From the NCBI GenBank assembly GCA_964586675.1, contig CAZPHQ010000002.1, positions 124,001 to 188,000 of the forward strand: a stretch of 64,000 nt of DNA. The letters are read 5' to 3'. The stretch's first letter is position 1. Each line of letters opens with the position of its first letter. This DNA comes from JADLGH01 sp964586675. GTDB lineage: Bacteria; Desulfobacterota_D; UBA1144; Nemesobacterales; UBA2774. Positions 42,215 to 51,005 of this stretch are shown in pieces. The position numbers and the translations under genes are program-made. The notes beneath the pieces were generated by a model. That model worked only from the letters and a program-made list of their open reading frames with translations. It was not told the origin of the DNA and did not search any database.

Positions 42215-42757
42215 CTAAATTAAAAGGACTGTGGTGCGAAGACAGAAAAGAGGGGAGTTAACTTCCGGAGATAAAAGCGGTGAGTGTTTCAAAGAGAGGG
42301 TTTCAACAAATTTGGGCTCAAACGATGCAGCGAGCACAATGATAAAGGTCTTGGCGACCATTGCCACGTTTGTAGAGATAACTCGTTCCTGATATTTCAA
42401 AAGCTGGGTTTCATGATTAGAGTGATGGTCTCGCTCCATGGCGAAACTGGAAATTGTGTCAGAGAATTCACCGCCTTCTTGCTCATGTTTTTCATGATCG
42501 CCGACGATTATATTATGCTCATGATCATGAGCATGATCATGAGCATGAGCATGTTGATTTCCGGTATGATTAATGACCATGTGAATTCTGCCATCTTTTT
42601 CAGTAACGGATGCCCTGTGGGAATTGTCAATCATCATAAAAAGAGGCAGACCCTGGAGATTGCCTATCCAAGATACGAGATAAATTAAGAGGCCGAGCCT
42701 GATTAATGATGTTTGTATGTGCTTTCTCTTACATGCCCGCATTTCTATCTCTTTCAC
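42215..42757 (-). CDS. His-rich membrane-associated protein of the metal island
   Basis: About 180 residues. An N-terminal hydrophobic segment (about 17-42), then a His/Asp tract HAHAHDHAHDHEHN near 70-83, with more His after it (DHHSNHE), and a second hydrophobic stretch near 130-148. No known family. The His tract resembles metal-binding loops of zinc/cobalt carriers and CzcI/CzcE-like accessory proteins. It sits upstream of czcC in the same direction, so a metal buffer or sensor for the efflux operon is plausible. The start is uncertain (MKEIEM or MRACKRKH). Confidence 0.7.
   Translation of the reverse strand: MKEIEMRACKRKHIQTSLIRLGLLIYLVSWIGNLQGLPLFMMIDNSHRASVTEKDGRIHMVINHTGNQHAHAHDHAHDHEHNIIVGDHEKHEQEGGEFSDTISSFAMERDHHSNHETQLLKYQERVISTNVAMVAKTFIIVLAASFEPKFVETLSLKHSPLLSPEVNSPLFCLRTTVLLI
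42516..42553. repeat. short CATGAG/CATGAT tandem repeat inside the His-rich gene
   Basis: About six units of CATGAG or CATGAT encode alternating His-Ala and His-Asp. The 18-base part at 42516-42533 is a perfect palindrome (TGCTCATGA and its complement). The tract can vary in length by slippage. Confidence 0.8.
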
Positions 42758-42896
42758 AACAACTCGAATTTCTTTCGATCAGCGAGTCTGGGTCTGCGTG
42801 GCTTTTCTATATACGCATAGTTCACTTAGGCGCAGCTATTTTACTTGTCAACTTTAGCTCCTTCATATTCCATCGATGAAGCCTATTTTTCCGTGA

Positions 42897-43175
42897 TTAA
42901 CGTAAGTAGGTTCTTATCAGCTCTATCAATACTTTTGTGGCTTTTGTTTGTTCGGAGGTTAAAGTCGTTTCATGGTCCAGTACGTGATGGCTGATATGGC
43001 CCTCCAGGACTTCCGCCATCAGCCCATTTATAGCCCCTCTAACCGCTGCAAGATCTTGCAGGATCGCAGAGCTGTCTTTTTCATCATGGAGGGCTTTCTC
43101 GATTCCCTCGATCTGACCGCGAATTCTTCTCACGCGGTTGATAAGCTTTTGTTTTCCGTGGATTGTGTGAGACAT
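42897..43175 (-). CDS. RcnR/CsoR-family metal-responsive repressor
   Basis: 92 residues, all-helical DUF156 family: MSHTIHGKQKLINRVRRIRG, IEGIEKALHDEKDSSAILQD, LAAVRGAINGLMAEVLEGHI, SHHVLDHE. The N-terminal Ser-His and the H-x-x-H pattern are those of RcnR-type Ni/Co sensors. The Cys that family members carry in the helix 1-2 turn (x-E-C-x-x-x-L) is Ser here. Four bases separate it from the upstream paralogue. It probably represses the ATPase and its own operon. Confidence 0.9.
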   Translation of the reverse strand: MSHTIHGKQKLINRVRRIRGQIEGIEKALHDEKDSSAILQDLAAVRGAINGLMAEVLEGHISHHVLDHETTLTSEQTKATKVLIELIRTYLR

Positions 43176-43179
43176 AGTC

Positions 43180-43644
43180 TTAGTTCATATTCGATCCTTT
43201 GTTCGAAATGCCCCTTAATTGAATGTCATGAGTGGAAAGGAAACAGCTCATGGTAGTTTGTTTCAGTTCATTATTTATCAGGAAGAGAGCTTTTCTGGAA
43301 TCGGAGATCAATTTATTAGCCTCTTCCAATTTACCGGCTTCCACTAAATCGAAGACTTCTCCCGAAATATTCTCGAGCCAATTAGCGGTTTTCTCGACGA
43401 TATCATGGATATTTCTGTCCCAATTGATCAATTCCATGAATAATGCTTTTAATTTGTCGTCATCTTTTGGATAAATAACTTCGTTAAAAGAACTGTTTAT
43501 AGAGTTACAAATCTCGGATACATCCTTTAAAATCGAGGAACAATCCGTTTCATCGATGAGAGCTTCCTCAATTTTTTCAATCTGACTCCGTATTGCCTTC
43601 ACACGGCTTATTAACGTTCGTTTGTCGTAAATTGTACGAGACAT
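43180..43644 (-). CDS. divergent RcnR/CsoR-like protein with a novel C-terminal half
   Basis: 154 residues from the ATG of MSRTIYDKRTLISRVKAIRS; a TTG six codons upstream is possible. The first ~50 residues align with the neighbouring repressor (IEKIEEALIDETDCSSILKD), keeping the sensor Cys that the neighbour lacks. After that the sequence departs from the family: a helical region of about 100 residues (LKALFMELINWDRNIHDIVE, FDLVEAGKLEEANKLISDSR). First gene after the palindromic operator. Could be a sensor subunit that forms mixed tetramers with the 92-residue protein. Confidence 0.75.
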   Translation of the reverse strand: MSRTIYDKRTLISRVKAIRSQIEKIEEALIDETDCSSILKDVSEICNSINSSFNEVIYPKDDDKLKALFMELINWDRNIHDIVEKTANWLENISGEVFDLVEAGKLEEANKLISDSRKALFLINNELKQTTMSCFLSTHDIQLRGISNKGSNMN

Positions 43645-43673
43645 GTACTCTTTCACTTTCAATTCATTCTCAT

Positions 43674-43709
43674 GACAATATACTATACTATAGTATAGTA
43701 TATTGTCAA
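43674..43709 (-). promoter_or_regulatory. promoter and 34-base perfect palindromic operator of the regulator genes
   Basis: 43674-43707 is a perfect palindrome whose core is TACTATAC-TATA-GTATAGTA (43681-43700). On the minus strand TTGACA (43704-43709) and TATAGT (43682-43687) are 16 bases apart, so the operator fills the promoter. The 5' untranslated part to the ATG at 43644 is about 30 bases. The same arms stand in front of the P1B ATPase gene. Confidence 0.85.
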
Positions 43710-43780
43710 TACAAAAGTGCCGCTTGCTTTATAAAGCTCGAATCAGAGAGATGTTGGGGAGTGAAGGCCGCTAACAGGTA

Positions 43781-43853
<73 letters not shown>

Positions 43854-43969
43854 ATAGATGTTAAGAGTGGGGCCTTGGATTAAAACCATCCGGGCTAATC
43901 CAAAAAGCGGATTTATTGTACCCAAGTATAAATTTTCAGGCAAGGGGAAGCGAATCAGCCTCCCAAGGC

Positions 43970-44010
43970 AAAAAGGGGAGAACAGCATGAAGCCCGTTGC
44001 CGTTCTCCCC
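43970..44010 (-). terminator. rho-independent terminator between the barrel-protein gene and tRNA-Phe
   Basis: Minus strand: GGGGAGAAC (44010-44002), an 18-base loop, GTTCTCCCC (43983-43975), then TTTTTG. A second small hairpin CCCG-AGA-CGGG followed by ATTTT lies at 44053-44070, closer to the gene stop. Confidence 0.8.
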
Positions 44011-44080
44011 CCGCCCACACAAAGGAGATATTGAGAGATGAGAGTTTTAAAATCCCGTCTCGGGTTTTTTTCAGTTTAAA

Positions 44081-45418
44081 TTACAGCTCGATCCAGTAGA
44101 GGAGCTGTCCCATAACGCCGTACTGATCCTTCTTGAGACTGTCGTCTTTCGTGATGAAGTAACGCTCGTCCGAATGGTCCCACCTGAACTCGGCCCTCGC
44201 CTCGAAGTTGTCGAGATACTTGTTGTTGGCGATGAGTCCCTTGAACGGTTTCAGGGCAATCGTCGGCGTGAATTCGAAGAGCTTCTGCTCGAGCCCCGTC
44301 CTGTAGCCGTCGGGGTCGTCGAAGTATTCACCCCTCAGCGCAAGCCTGACCGCAGGGTGCGGATCGACGATGATGTAGCCCGCGATACCCCACCAGGAGA
44401 CGCCCTCTTCGTTTCCAAGCTCGTCGAAGACTACGTCCTGCTGCCAGCCGAAGTCGGCGTCGGCGACGAGAGTCAATTTTTCAAAGAGCGTTACGCTGGC
44501 AACCGCCGTTATGAGCTCGCGCCATCCCTCTCCGCCGAACCCGAGGCCGCTCGGCTCCTTGCCGAAGATACCCGTTACGCCTACCCATGCGCTGGTTATC
44601 GTGCTGCCCGAGTAGCTGAAAGCTATCTGGCTTTCTATAGTCGGAGAGTCGTTCAGCTCCTCGACCTGGTCCCAGCCGTTGTTAAGACCCGCGGTGAGAG
44701 AGAGCATTCCCGCGACGTAGTTGAACCTGATACCGGTGTGGGTGAACGGAAGCGCGTAGCCGAAGAGGATACCGCGCGAAATGTTGACGTTCTTATAGCC
44801 TTCGATGACTTCGTAGCCCGCGAGCGTTACGAAGCGCCCGGCGTAGATGTTAAGCCCGGTGCCTATAGGCGCAAGCACCTGGAGGTATGCCTGGTACGGG
44901 TCTACGACGTCGCTGTCGAAACCTTCACCGCCGAGCTCCGCAGCCTGCTGGCCGAAGAGAATGTCTGCCCGGAAGCCGAGAAGATCCATGAGGCCTCCCT
45001 CCATGGTCGGGGTTTTCGACACCGATATGGTGAAGGCGTTTAAGGCGAACTGCTGGTTATCGGGGTAAAGCGCCCTTAACTGGAGGCTGTCTGTTACGCC
45101 TCGGTTGAATACATACTGGTAGGTCGTGTCTACGGAAAAGCCCAGATTTATAGAATCGAAGAAGGTCATGATACCGTCGTACTTAAGGTCCTTGGCCTCC
45201 TGTGCGCTGATGAACTTCTCGAACTCCGCATCCTTTGCAGCGTTGTCGGACTCAAGCTGTTGAATCCTCCTCATGAGCTCCTCATTCTGCTTACTGTTCT
45301 GTTGAATCATCTGCTTGAGCTGCTGGATTTCCATCTCGCTGCTCTGTGCATATGATTTGTCCAGACAAAGGTACGATATGGCTGTCAAAATCAGAAACAT
45401 TATCGTGAACCTTTTCAT
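44081..45418 (-). CDS. outer-membrane beta-barrel (porin-like) protein
   Basis: 445 residues. Signal peptide (RFTIMFLILTAISYLCLDKS, cleavage after YAQ), a coiled coil (about 30-75, EMEIQQLKQMIQQNSKQNEE and on), then alternating beta strands to the end, closing with an aromatic strand ...QLLYWIEL. It resembles the BBP2/DUF1597 barrels; LNIYAGRFVTLAGYEVIEGY is typical of that group. The solute is unknown. A sigma-54-type promoter lies 262 bases upstream and a terminator follows. Confidence 0.85.
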   Translation of the reverse strand: MKRFTIMFLILTAISYLCLDKSYAQSSEMEIQQLKQMIQQNSKQNEELMRRIQQLESDNAAKDAEFEKFISAQEAKDLKYDGIMTFFDSINLGFSVDTTYQYVFNRGVTDSLQLRALYPDNQQFALNAFTISVSKTPTMEGGLMDLLGFRADILFGQQAAELGGEGFDSDVVDPYQAYLQVLAPIGTGLNIYAGRFVTLAGYEVIEGYKNVNISRGILFGYALPFTHTGIRFNYVAGMLSLTAGLNNGWDQVEELNDSPTIESQIAFSYSGSTITSAWVGVTGIFGKEPSGLGFGGEGWRELITAVASVTLFEKLTLVADADFGWQQDVVFDELGNEEGVSWWGIAGYIIVDPHPAVRLALRGEYFDDPDGYRTGLEQKLFEFTPTIALKPFKGLIANNKYLDNFEARAEFRWDHSDERYFITKDDSLKKDQYGVMGQLLYWIEL

Positions 45419-46200
45419 ATCTCACTAGCCCTCCTTTAAGTTAGTTTATTCACCTTTAATATCGCGAAGCCTGAAGCTTAAAGGCCCGTGATTAGCCCGT
45501 CCCGGCCGTGCATGCGACTATAGTCCGCCTTCAGAACACCCTCCCGCATTATAGTTATTAAGCCAGCCACCATCAGGCGGAGCGTCCACGATATTGGCGC
45601 CGTTCCCTTTTATCTTCGATCGAGCCTCTTACCCTGTCATCTTCCATCGGGACGCCTGTGCCGCATCGCCTTTAATTTTTGCAATTGCTATGCCACTTAA
45701 GCCGCGAGAAATCACGAAGAGCGATAATCTGTTATCCGGCTGTTATCACTTGAATAATTCCGGGGAACGAATTTTCCCGGCTGAGAAACGGGTGCATTTG
45801 CAGCCTAGTTATTGAGCACGCGGGTTTGATTTATGGGCATCGCCGCGCCCCGGCCGCCCGCGGCCGAGGCGGCATCCCGGGCTTCTTGAGGCAGCCATAT
45901 TGCACGCGGCGCGCCGGGATCGTTACGGAAGAGTTATTCAGTGTTTGGAGGAGGATATGCGAGGGATGTATTGCATAAGGCAAGAAGGAGCCGGGACGGG
46001 ATTGCATAGCGCACGGCGGCGGCCTTTATATCCGGGCGGAGCGGCGCATTCGAGGCGCCGGGGAGCCCTGGAAAAATGACGGAAAGTCCCGGGAATGGAG
46101 GGGAAGAGGACAGAGCCGGAGTAAAATGACGACCCGCCAGGACAGCGACACCGAGCTTATTAACAGGAATGGGCGGGCGGAGGATCGGCCGGCCGGAGCG
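45419..46200. other. long intergenic region upstream of the barrel-protein gene
   Basis: The sigma-54-type promoter (45680-45695) is the only signal I trust. A 42-codon frame at 45957-46085 begins behind GGAGGAGG but only two bases away and shows no protein-like composition. GC-rich palindromes (for example CGGCCGGCCG near 46185) occur beyond the MFS gene stop. No gene is recognised. Confidence 0.5.
45680..45695 (-). promoter_or_regulatory. sigma-54-type promoter for the barrel-protein gene
   Basis: Minus strand TGGCATAGCAATTGCA: GG and GC elements are exactly 10 bases apart, matching the TGGCA-N6-TTGC core. Predicted start near 45669, leader about 250 bases. Confidence 0.65.
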
Positions 46201-47535
46201 TTATTCGAGCGCCTTGCCCTTCGTTTCGGGAAGGGTTAGAACGACCAGGGCCGCGGCCACGGCGAAAACGGATACAGCGGTGAGGCCCGTCGCGAAGCCG
46301 TACGCTCCTACGAGATAGCCTATCAACGGAGGCGCTATCGCCGACACGCCCCTCCCGACGTTATAGCAAAAACCCTGGGCCGTGCCGCGCGCGCGCGTGG
46401 GGAATATTTCGGAGAATATGGCCCCGAAGCCGGAATAAAACCCGGTGCCGAAAAACCCGATCAGCGGTCCGAGTATGATAACGGCCTCCAGGCTCCTTGC
46501 ATGGCCGAAGAACCAGACGAGGACCGCCATTGCGAGAAGGAAGATCACGAAGACCGGCCTTCTCCCGAACCTGTCGCTGAAAAATCCGAACGTGTTACAG
46601 CCTATGAACGCACCTATATTAATCGGTATAATCCAGAGGAAGCCTTTCGTATCGAGGCCGATTCCCTTATCGCTGGCGAGGAACTGGGGAAGCCAGAAAT
46701 AAAGGCCCCAGTATGCGATCATGCAGAGGCTCGTCAGTAGACACGCCGTTATCGTGTAGCGGATGAGGTCCGGCGCGAATATCTGCCCGAGAGTGAATCC
46801 GTGCCCCTGCTCGCTCAGCCGGCCTTCGTCCCTCTGGGCCTTGTTTTCCTTCCAGACCTCGGGCTCGTCGAGATGCCTTCGTATATAGAAGACGAGGAAC
46901 GCAGGCGCGACCCCTATGAAGAAAAGCACTCTCCAGCCGAGGTCGAGCCCGTCGAGGGTTATATTCAGAATAGGGATCGTGTAGGAAACGCCTTCCTTGA
47001 AGGTGGGGATTATAAGGGTCGCAAGCAAGGCGGCCAGGATGTAGCCGATGCCCCAGCCGCTCTGAACCATGCCGATGACCTTTCCCCTATGTTCTTTGGG
47101 CCATTTTTCGGCGACGAGCACTTCCCCCGAAGCCCATTCGCCGCCCATGCCGAGGCCGAGTATGGCGCGGCATACGAGGAGGAACGCGACGTTGGGAGAG
47201 AAGGCGCTGATGCCTGTGAAGAGCGAATAAAGGATTATGGTGTATGTGAGGGCCCTGACCCTGCCGACGTAGTCGGATACTATGCCGAAGAGCGCGCCGC
47301 CGAATGCGGACGCGAAGAGGGTGACCGAGAAGAGCGCGCCGACCTCGGCTTCCGTGAGATTGAACACCTTGCCGACGGAGGCGACGGCGAACGCGAACAG
47401 GAGGAGGTCCATCGCGTCGAGCGTCCAGCCCAGAAACGCCGCGATAAATGCGCGCCACTGATCTTTGTTTATGTCTTTCCGCCACGCGAATAACCCGCCC
47501 CCAGACTGGGCGGTTCCAGACCGGCTGTCGCTCAT
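46201..47535 (-). CDS. MFS transporter, metabolite:H+ symporter type
   Basis: 444 residues and 12 predicted helices. The N-terminal helix contains FLGWTLDAMDLLLFAFAVAS, the Asp of the aromatic-acid and sialate/lactate symporter families. The first loop holds GIVSDYVGRVRAL (MFS motif A); ILGLGMGGEWASGEVLVAEK follows, and the second half repeats FGFFSDRFGRRPVFVI. A monocarboxylate or other organic-acid substrate is likely, but not specified by sequence. GGAGA stands before the ATG. Divergent from miaB across a 192-base gap. Confidence 0.9.
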   Translation of the reverse strand: MSDSRSGTAQSGGGLFAWRKDINKDQWRAFIAAFLGWTLDAMDLLLFAFAVASVGKVFNLTEAEVGALFSVTLFASAFGGALFGIVSDYVGRVRALTYTIILYSLFTGISAFSPNVAFLLVCRAILGLGMGGEWASGEVLVAEKWPKEHRGKVIGMVQSGWGIGYILAALLATLIIPTFKEGVSYTIPILNITLDGLDLGWRVLFFIGVAPAFLVFYIRRHLDEPEVWKENKAQRDEGRLSEQGHGFTLGQIFAPDLIRYTITACLLTSLCMIAYWGLYFWLPQFLASDKGIGLDTKGFLWIIPINIGAFIGCNTFGFFSDRFGRRPVFVIFLLAMAVLVWFFGHARSLEAVIILGPLIGFFGTGFYSGFGAIFSEIFPTRARGTAQGFCYNVGRGVSAIAPPLIGYLVGAYGFATGLTAVSVFAVAAALVVLTLPETKGKALE

Positions 47536-47727
47536 ACAGTTTCTCCAAACATCCAGTGCCTACCCGGGTGTTTCACCATCGTACTAAATTTCTTAAAAAG
47601 TGTCAATCCCTTACAAGCGCCCCGGAAACCTTTATATATATAGATTATAAAATACATCATGGTCCGCGGTTTCTCACCTCGATTATTTTCTTGACTTGCC
47701 CGGGGGCCGACGTTAAATTTCAGGCAC

Positions 47728-49035
47728 ATGCAGAGGAAGCTCATATATATAGAGACTTACGGCTGTCAGATGAACGAGTACGACTCGGACAGGATACGGA
47801 GCGCCGTGGGCGGCATGCCTGTCGACAGCCCGGAAGAGGCGGATATCGTAATCGTAAATACATGCGCCATAAGGGATAAGGCCGACCAGAAGGCCTTCAG
47901 CGGACTCGGGAAGTATAAGCACTTAAAGGCGAAAAAGCCGGACATGATACTCGGGGTCGCGGGGTGCGTGGCGCAGCTCTACGGGGACAAGCTCCTCCAG
48001 AAGATACCTCACCTCGATTTCGTCCTCGGACCGAGGGCGATACCGAGGCTCCCCGAGCTCATATCGAGGATAGAAGAGGCCAAGGAGCGGCCCGTCGAGA
48101 CTTCGTACGACGTCGAGCAGCTGTTCGAGGTCGAGCCCTATCATAAGGAAGGGAAGGTGACGGCGTTCGTGTCCGTTCAGCAGGGCTGCAACAAGAAATG
48201 CTCCTACTGCATAGTGCCGTACGTCCGGGGGGACGAAGTGAACAGGCCTCTCCCGGAGATATTGAGAGAGGCGGAGAACCTCGTTTCGAAAGGGGTACGC
48301 GAGATCACGTTCGTCGGGCAGACGGTGAATTCGTGGAAGGAGAACGGATACAAGTTCGGGGATCTTTTAAGGGCGGCCTCGGATATAGACGGCCTCGAAA
48401 GAATAAGGTTCACGACCTCCTATCCGAGGGACATAACGAAGAAGATGATCGACGCGATGAGGGACGTGGACAAGGTCTGCCGGCACATTCACCTGCCCGT
48501 GCAGTCGGGCTCGAACAGGGTCCTCTCGCTCATGAAGAGGACTTACACGAGGGAATGGTTTTCGGATACCGTGAAGCGCCTTAAGGACGCCGTGCCGGAC
48601 CTGGCGATATCGACGGACATAATCGTAGGCTACCCCGGGGAGACCGACCGCGACTTCGAGGACACGATGGACCTCATGAGGGAGGTGGAATTCGAGAGCT
48701 CGTTCTCGTTCAAGTTTTCTCCCCGCCCCGGAACGCCCGCGGCCGCGCTGCCGAAAGAAGAGACGATACCCGACGAAACCGCCGGGGCGAGGCTCACTGA
48801 GCTACAGGCGTTTCAGAGGGAGGTCACGCTGAGAAAGAACGCGGAGAGGGTTGGAAAGACGGAGGAAGTTTTGGTCGAGGGCATAAGCAGGAACGACCCC
48901 GAATCCGTAAGTGGAAGAACTAGCCACAACAGGATAGCCAATTTCAGGGGACCGGCCTCTCTTGTCGGGAGCGTCGTGAAAGTGAAGATAAGCGAGGGGC
49001 TTTCCAATTCCATTCGGGGGGAACTATCGGTATAA
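47728..49035 (+). CDS. miaB: tRNA-2-methylthio-N6-dimethylallyladenosine synthase MiaB
   Basis: 435 residues. The N-terminal UPF0004 domain has the three Cys of the auxiliary cluster (ETYGCQMNEYDSDR, NTCAIRD, VAGCVAQ). The radical-SAM motif QQGCNKKCSYCIVPYVRG gives CxxxCxxC. The C-terminal TRAM domain ends VVKVKISEGLSNSIRGEL. It adds the methylthio group to A37 of tRNAs reading U-starting codons. The family choice between MiaB and RimO rests on CSYCIVPYVRGxExxRP-like context (DEVNRPLPEI). Confidence 0.95.
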   Translation: MQRKLIYIETYGCQMNEYDSDRIRSAVGGMPVDSPEEADIVIVNTCAIRDKADQKAFSGLGKYKHLKAKKPDMILGVAGCVAQLYGDKLLQKIPHLDFVLGPRAIPRLPELISRIEEAKERPVETSYDVEQLFEVEPYHKEGKVTAFVSVQQGCNKKCSYCIVPYVRGDEVNRPLPEILREAENLVSKGVREITFVGQTVNSWKENGYKFGDLLRAASDIDGLERIRFTTSYPRDITKKMIDAMRDVDKVCRHIHLPVQSGSNRVLSLMKRTYTREWFSDTVKRLKDAVPDLAISTDIIVGYPGETDRDFEDTMDLMREVEFESSFSFKFSPRPGTPAAALPKEETIPDETAGARLTELQAFQREVTLRKNAERVGKTEEVLVEGISRNDPESVSGRTSHNRIANFRGPASLVGSVVKVKISEGLSNSIRGELSV

Positions 49036-49053
49036 TTTATAGAGGAGGCCCGA

Positions 49054-49530
49054 ATGTTTCTTCTGATGAAGGTATCAGGGATAGCGCTTGACCCGTTTAC
49101 GAATACGCCGATAGTCATCCTGAAGGACGCCAGTAACGAAAGGACCCTTCCGATATGGATAGGCTTCATGGAGGCGAGCTCGATAGCGATGGAGCTCGAG
49201 AAGACCCCGCGAATAAGGCCTATCACTCACGATCTCGTAAAGAATCTCCTCGAAAAGCTGAAGTTCGCCGTGACCAAGATAGAGGTGACTGATCTCAGAG
49301 ACGACACCTTTTACGCGCGCATTTATCTCAAGAGGGACGCCGAGGAGTATTCGCTCGATTCGCGCCCGAGCGACGCCATAGCCATAGCGCTCCGAACCGA
49401 CTCCCCTATTTTCGTTAACGAGGAAGTCATCGAGAAGTCGAAGAAAATAGAGATAGACGAGGACAAGGAAAAGCTTAACGAGCTTCTGGAAAAGATCCCC
49501 GAAGGGAACTTCGGGAAGTACAAGATGTAA
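49054..49530 (+). CDS. bifunctional nuclease family protein (DUF151)
   Basis: 158 residues, 18 bases behind miaB. The DUF151 core reads MKVSGIALDPFTNTPIVILK, LPIWIGFMEASSIAMELEKT and RPITHDLVKNLLEKL, with SLDSRPSDAIAIALRTDSPI near 105-125. A UVR-like tail (EDKEKLNELLEKIPEG) follows. Plant and bacterial relatives have DNase/RNase activity; the bacterial role is unclear. It is regularly found beside miaB in several proteobacterial-like lineages, as I recall. Confidence 0.92.
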   Translation: MFLLMKVSGIALDPFTNTPIVILKDASNERTLPIWIGFMEASSIAMELEKTPRIRPITHDLVKNLLEKLKFAVTKIEVTDLRDDTFYARIYLKRDAEEYSLDSRPSDAIAIALRTDSPIFVNEEVIEKSKKIEIDEDKEKLNELLEKIPEGNFGKYKM

Positions 49531-49566
49531 TCCGATTTCCACCCGCCGGTTTTATATATCCGATTC

Positions 49567-50985
49567 TTAAAGCTCGCTCGCTTCGTCGACGAGGGATTCG
49601 ACCTCTCCGTCTTCATCGTCGAGCTCGTGCTTGGCGAGCCTGTACCTGAGCGAGCGGAGCGTTATCCCGAGGAGCCTCGCGGCTTCGGTCTTGTTGCCGT
49701 TCGTCGTACGGAGGGCCTTTTCTATCATCTTCTTTTCGACGTCGCCGAGGAGGGTGTCGAGGCTCGAATTCGAGGCGAAGCTCGTATCGAGGTCGAGGTA
49801 GTCTTTCCCCGTGACGAGCTGGGGAAGGGTTTCCTGCCTGATGACGTTTGAGGATTCGAGCGCGACGCAGCGCGCTATGATGTTTTCGAGCTCGCGGACG
49901 TTGCCCGGGTAGTGATAGTTTTCGAGGACTTCGAGGGCCTTCGGCGATATTCCTCTTATATCTTTCCCCATATCGACCGAGTATTTGTTTATGAAATGTA
50001 TCGCCAGCGGGGAGACATCGATCCTTCTTTCCCTGAGCGCCGGCAGCACTATTTTTATCACGTTCAGTCGGTAGAAAAGGTCTTCCCTGAACCTTCCCGC
50101 CGTTACTTCCTCTTCGAGCTTTTTATTTGTCGCCGCGATTACCCTGACGTCGACCGTTAAGGCGTCGGTGCCTCCGAGCGGCCTCACCTTTTTATCTTCG
50201 AGGACACGGAGGAGCTTTACCTGGAGGTGTAGCGGGAGGTCGCCAATTTCGTCGAGGAATATCGTTCCCGTGTGAGCCTCTTCGAAGAGGCCTCTCTTAT
50301 CCCTGAGGGCGCCCGTGAACGCGCCTTTCTTGTATCCGAAGAGCTCGCTCTCCATGAGCGCTTCGGGAATGGCGCCGCAGTTTACTGGCACGAAGGGCTT
50401 GTCGTGGCGGGAGCCGCTGTAGTGAACGGCCCTGGCGACGAGCTCCTTGCCCGTTCCGCTCTCGCCCATTATCAGGACGCTGACGTTGAGCTCGGAGACC
50501 CTTTTTATAAGCTCGAAGACCTTGACTATGGCGGGGCTCCTGCCGATTATGTTGCCGAAGCCGTACTGCGTTTCGAGCTCTTTACGGAGGCGCGTGTTCT
50601 CGCGCTCGAGCTTTTTCTTGTCGAGGGCTTTTTTAATGACGAGCTTTATCTCGTCTATCTTGAAAGGCTTCGTGATGTAATCGTAGGCGCCGAGCTTCAT
50701 CGCTTCGATGGCCGTTTCGTGGGAGGCGTAGGCTGTGACCATGATGACTGTCGTGTCGGGGCTTTTCTCGCTGACCTTCTTTAAGACCTCGATGCCGTTC
50801 AGTATGGGCATCTGGATGTCGACTATCGCGAGGTCGAAGAGGCTCTCTTCTATTTTATCTATGGCTTCGGGACCGTCGGCGGCGGTATCGACGTCGTAAC
50901 CGTCCTTCTGGAGCATGATCTCGAGAAATTCGCGCATACCCGGTTCGTCGTCGACGACCAGGATTCTGCTCTCATTCTGCGCCAT
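49567..50985 (-). CDS. pilR: sigma-54-dependent response regulator PilR (NtrC family)
   Basis: 472 residues. Receiver domain 1-125 with phospho-acceptor Asp56 (DLAIVDIQMP) and acidic pair VVDDEP. AAA+ domain with GESGTGKELVARAVH (Walker A), the sigma-54 contact GAFTGA (GYKKGAFTGALRDK), and GTIFLDEIGDLPLHLQVKLL. A Fis-type helix-turn-helix lies at the C-terminus (TEAARLLGITLRSLRYRL). It activates sigma-54 promoters such as the one upstream of pilB. It is encoded 20 bases behind its kinase. Confidence 0.94.
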   Translation of the reverse strand: MAQNESRILVVDDEPGMREFLEIMLQKDGYDVDTAADGPEAIDKIEESLFDLAIVDIQMPILNGIEVLKKVSEKSPDTTVIMVTAYASHETAIEAMKLGAYDYITKPFKIDEIKLVIKKALDKKKLERENTRLRKELETQYGFGNIIGRSPAIVKVFELIKRVSELNVSVLIMGESGTGKELVARAVHYSGSRHDKPFVPVNCGAIPEALMESELFGYKKGAFTGALRDKRGLFEEAHTGTIFLDEIGDLPLHLQVKLLRVLEDKKVRPLGGTDALTVDVRVIAATNKKLEEEVTAGRFREDLFYRLNVIKIVLPALRERRIDVSPLAIHFINKYSVDMGKDIRGISPKALEVLENYHYPGNVRELENIIARCVALESSNVIRQETLPQLVTGKDYLDLDTSFASNSSLDTLLGDVEKKMIEKALRTTNGNKTEAARLLGITLRSLRYRLAKHELDDEDGEVESLVDEASEL

Positions 50986-51005
50986 TTAAAACCTCCGGTT
51001 CAGGG

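Noticed and set aside
42284..42688. 134-codon plus-strand frame over the His-rich gene
   Set aside because: It is the antisense reading of the CATGAG/CATGAT repeat and lies against the direction of all island genes.
45957..46085. 42-codon frame behind GGAGGAGG
   Set aside because: Spacing to the ATG is only two bases and the product is Arg/Gly-rich without structure; treated as chance.
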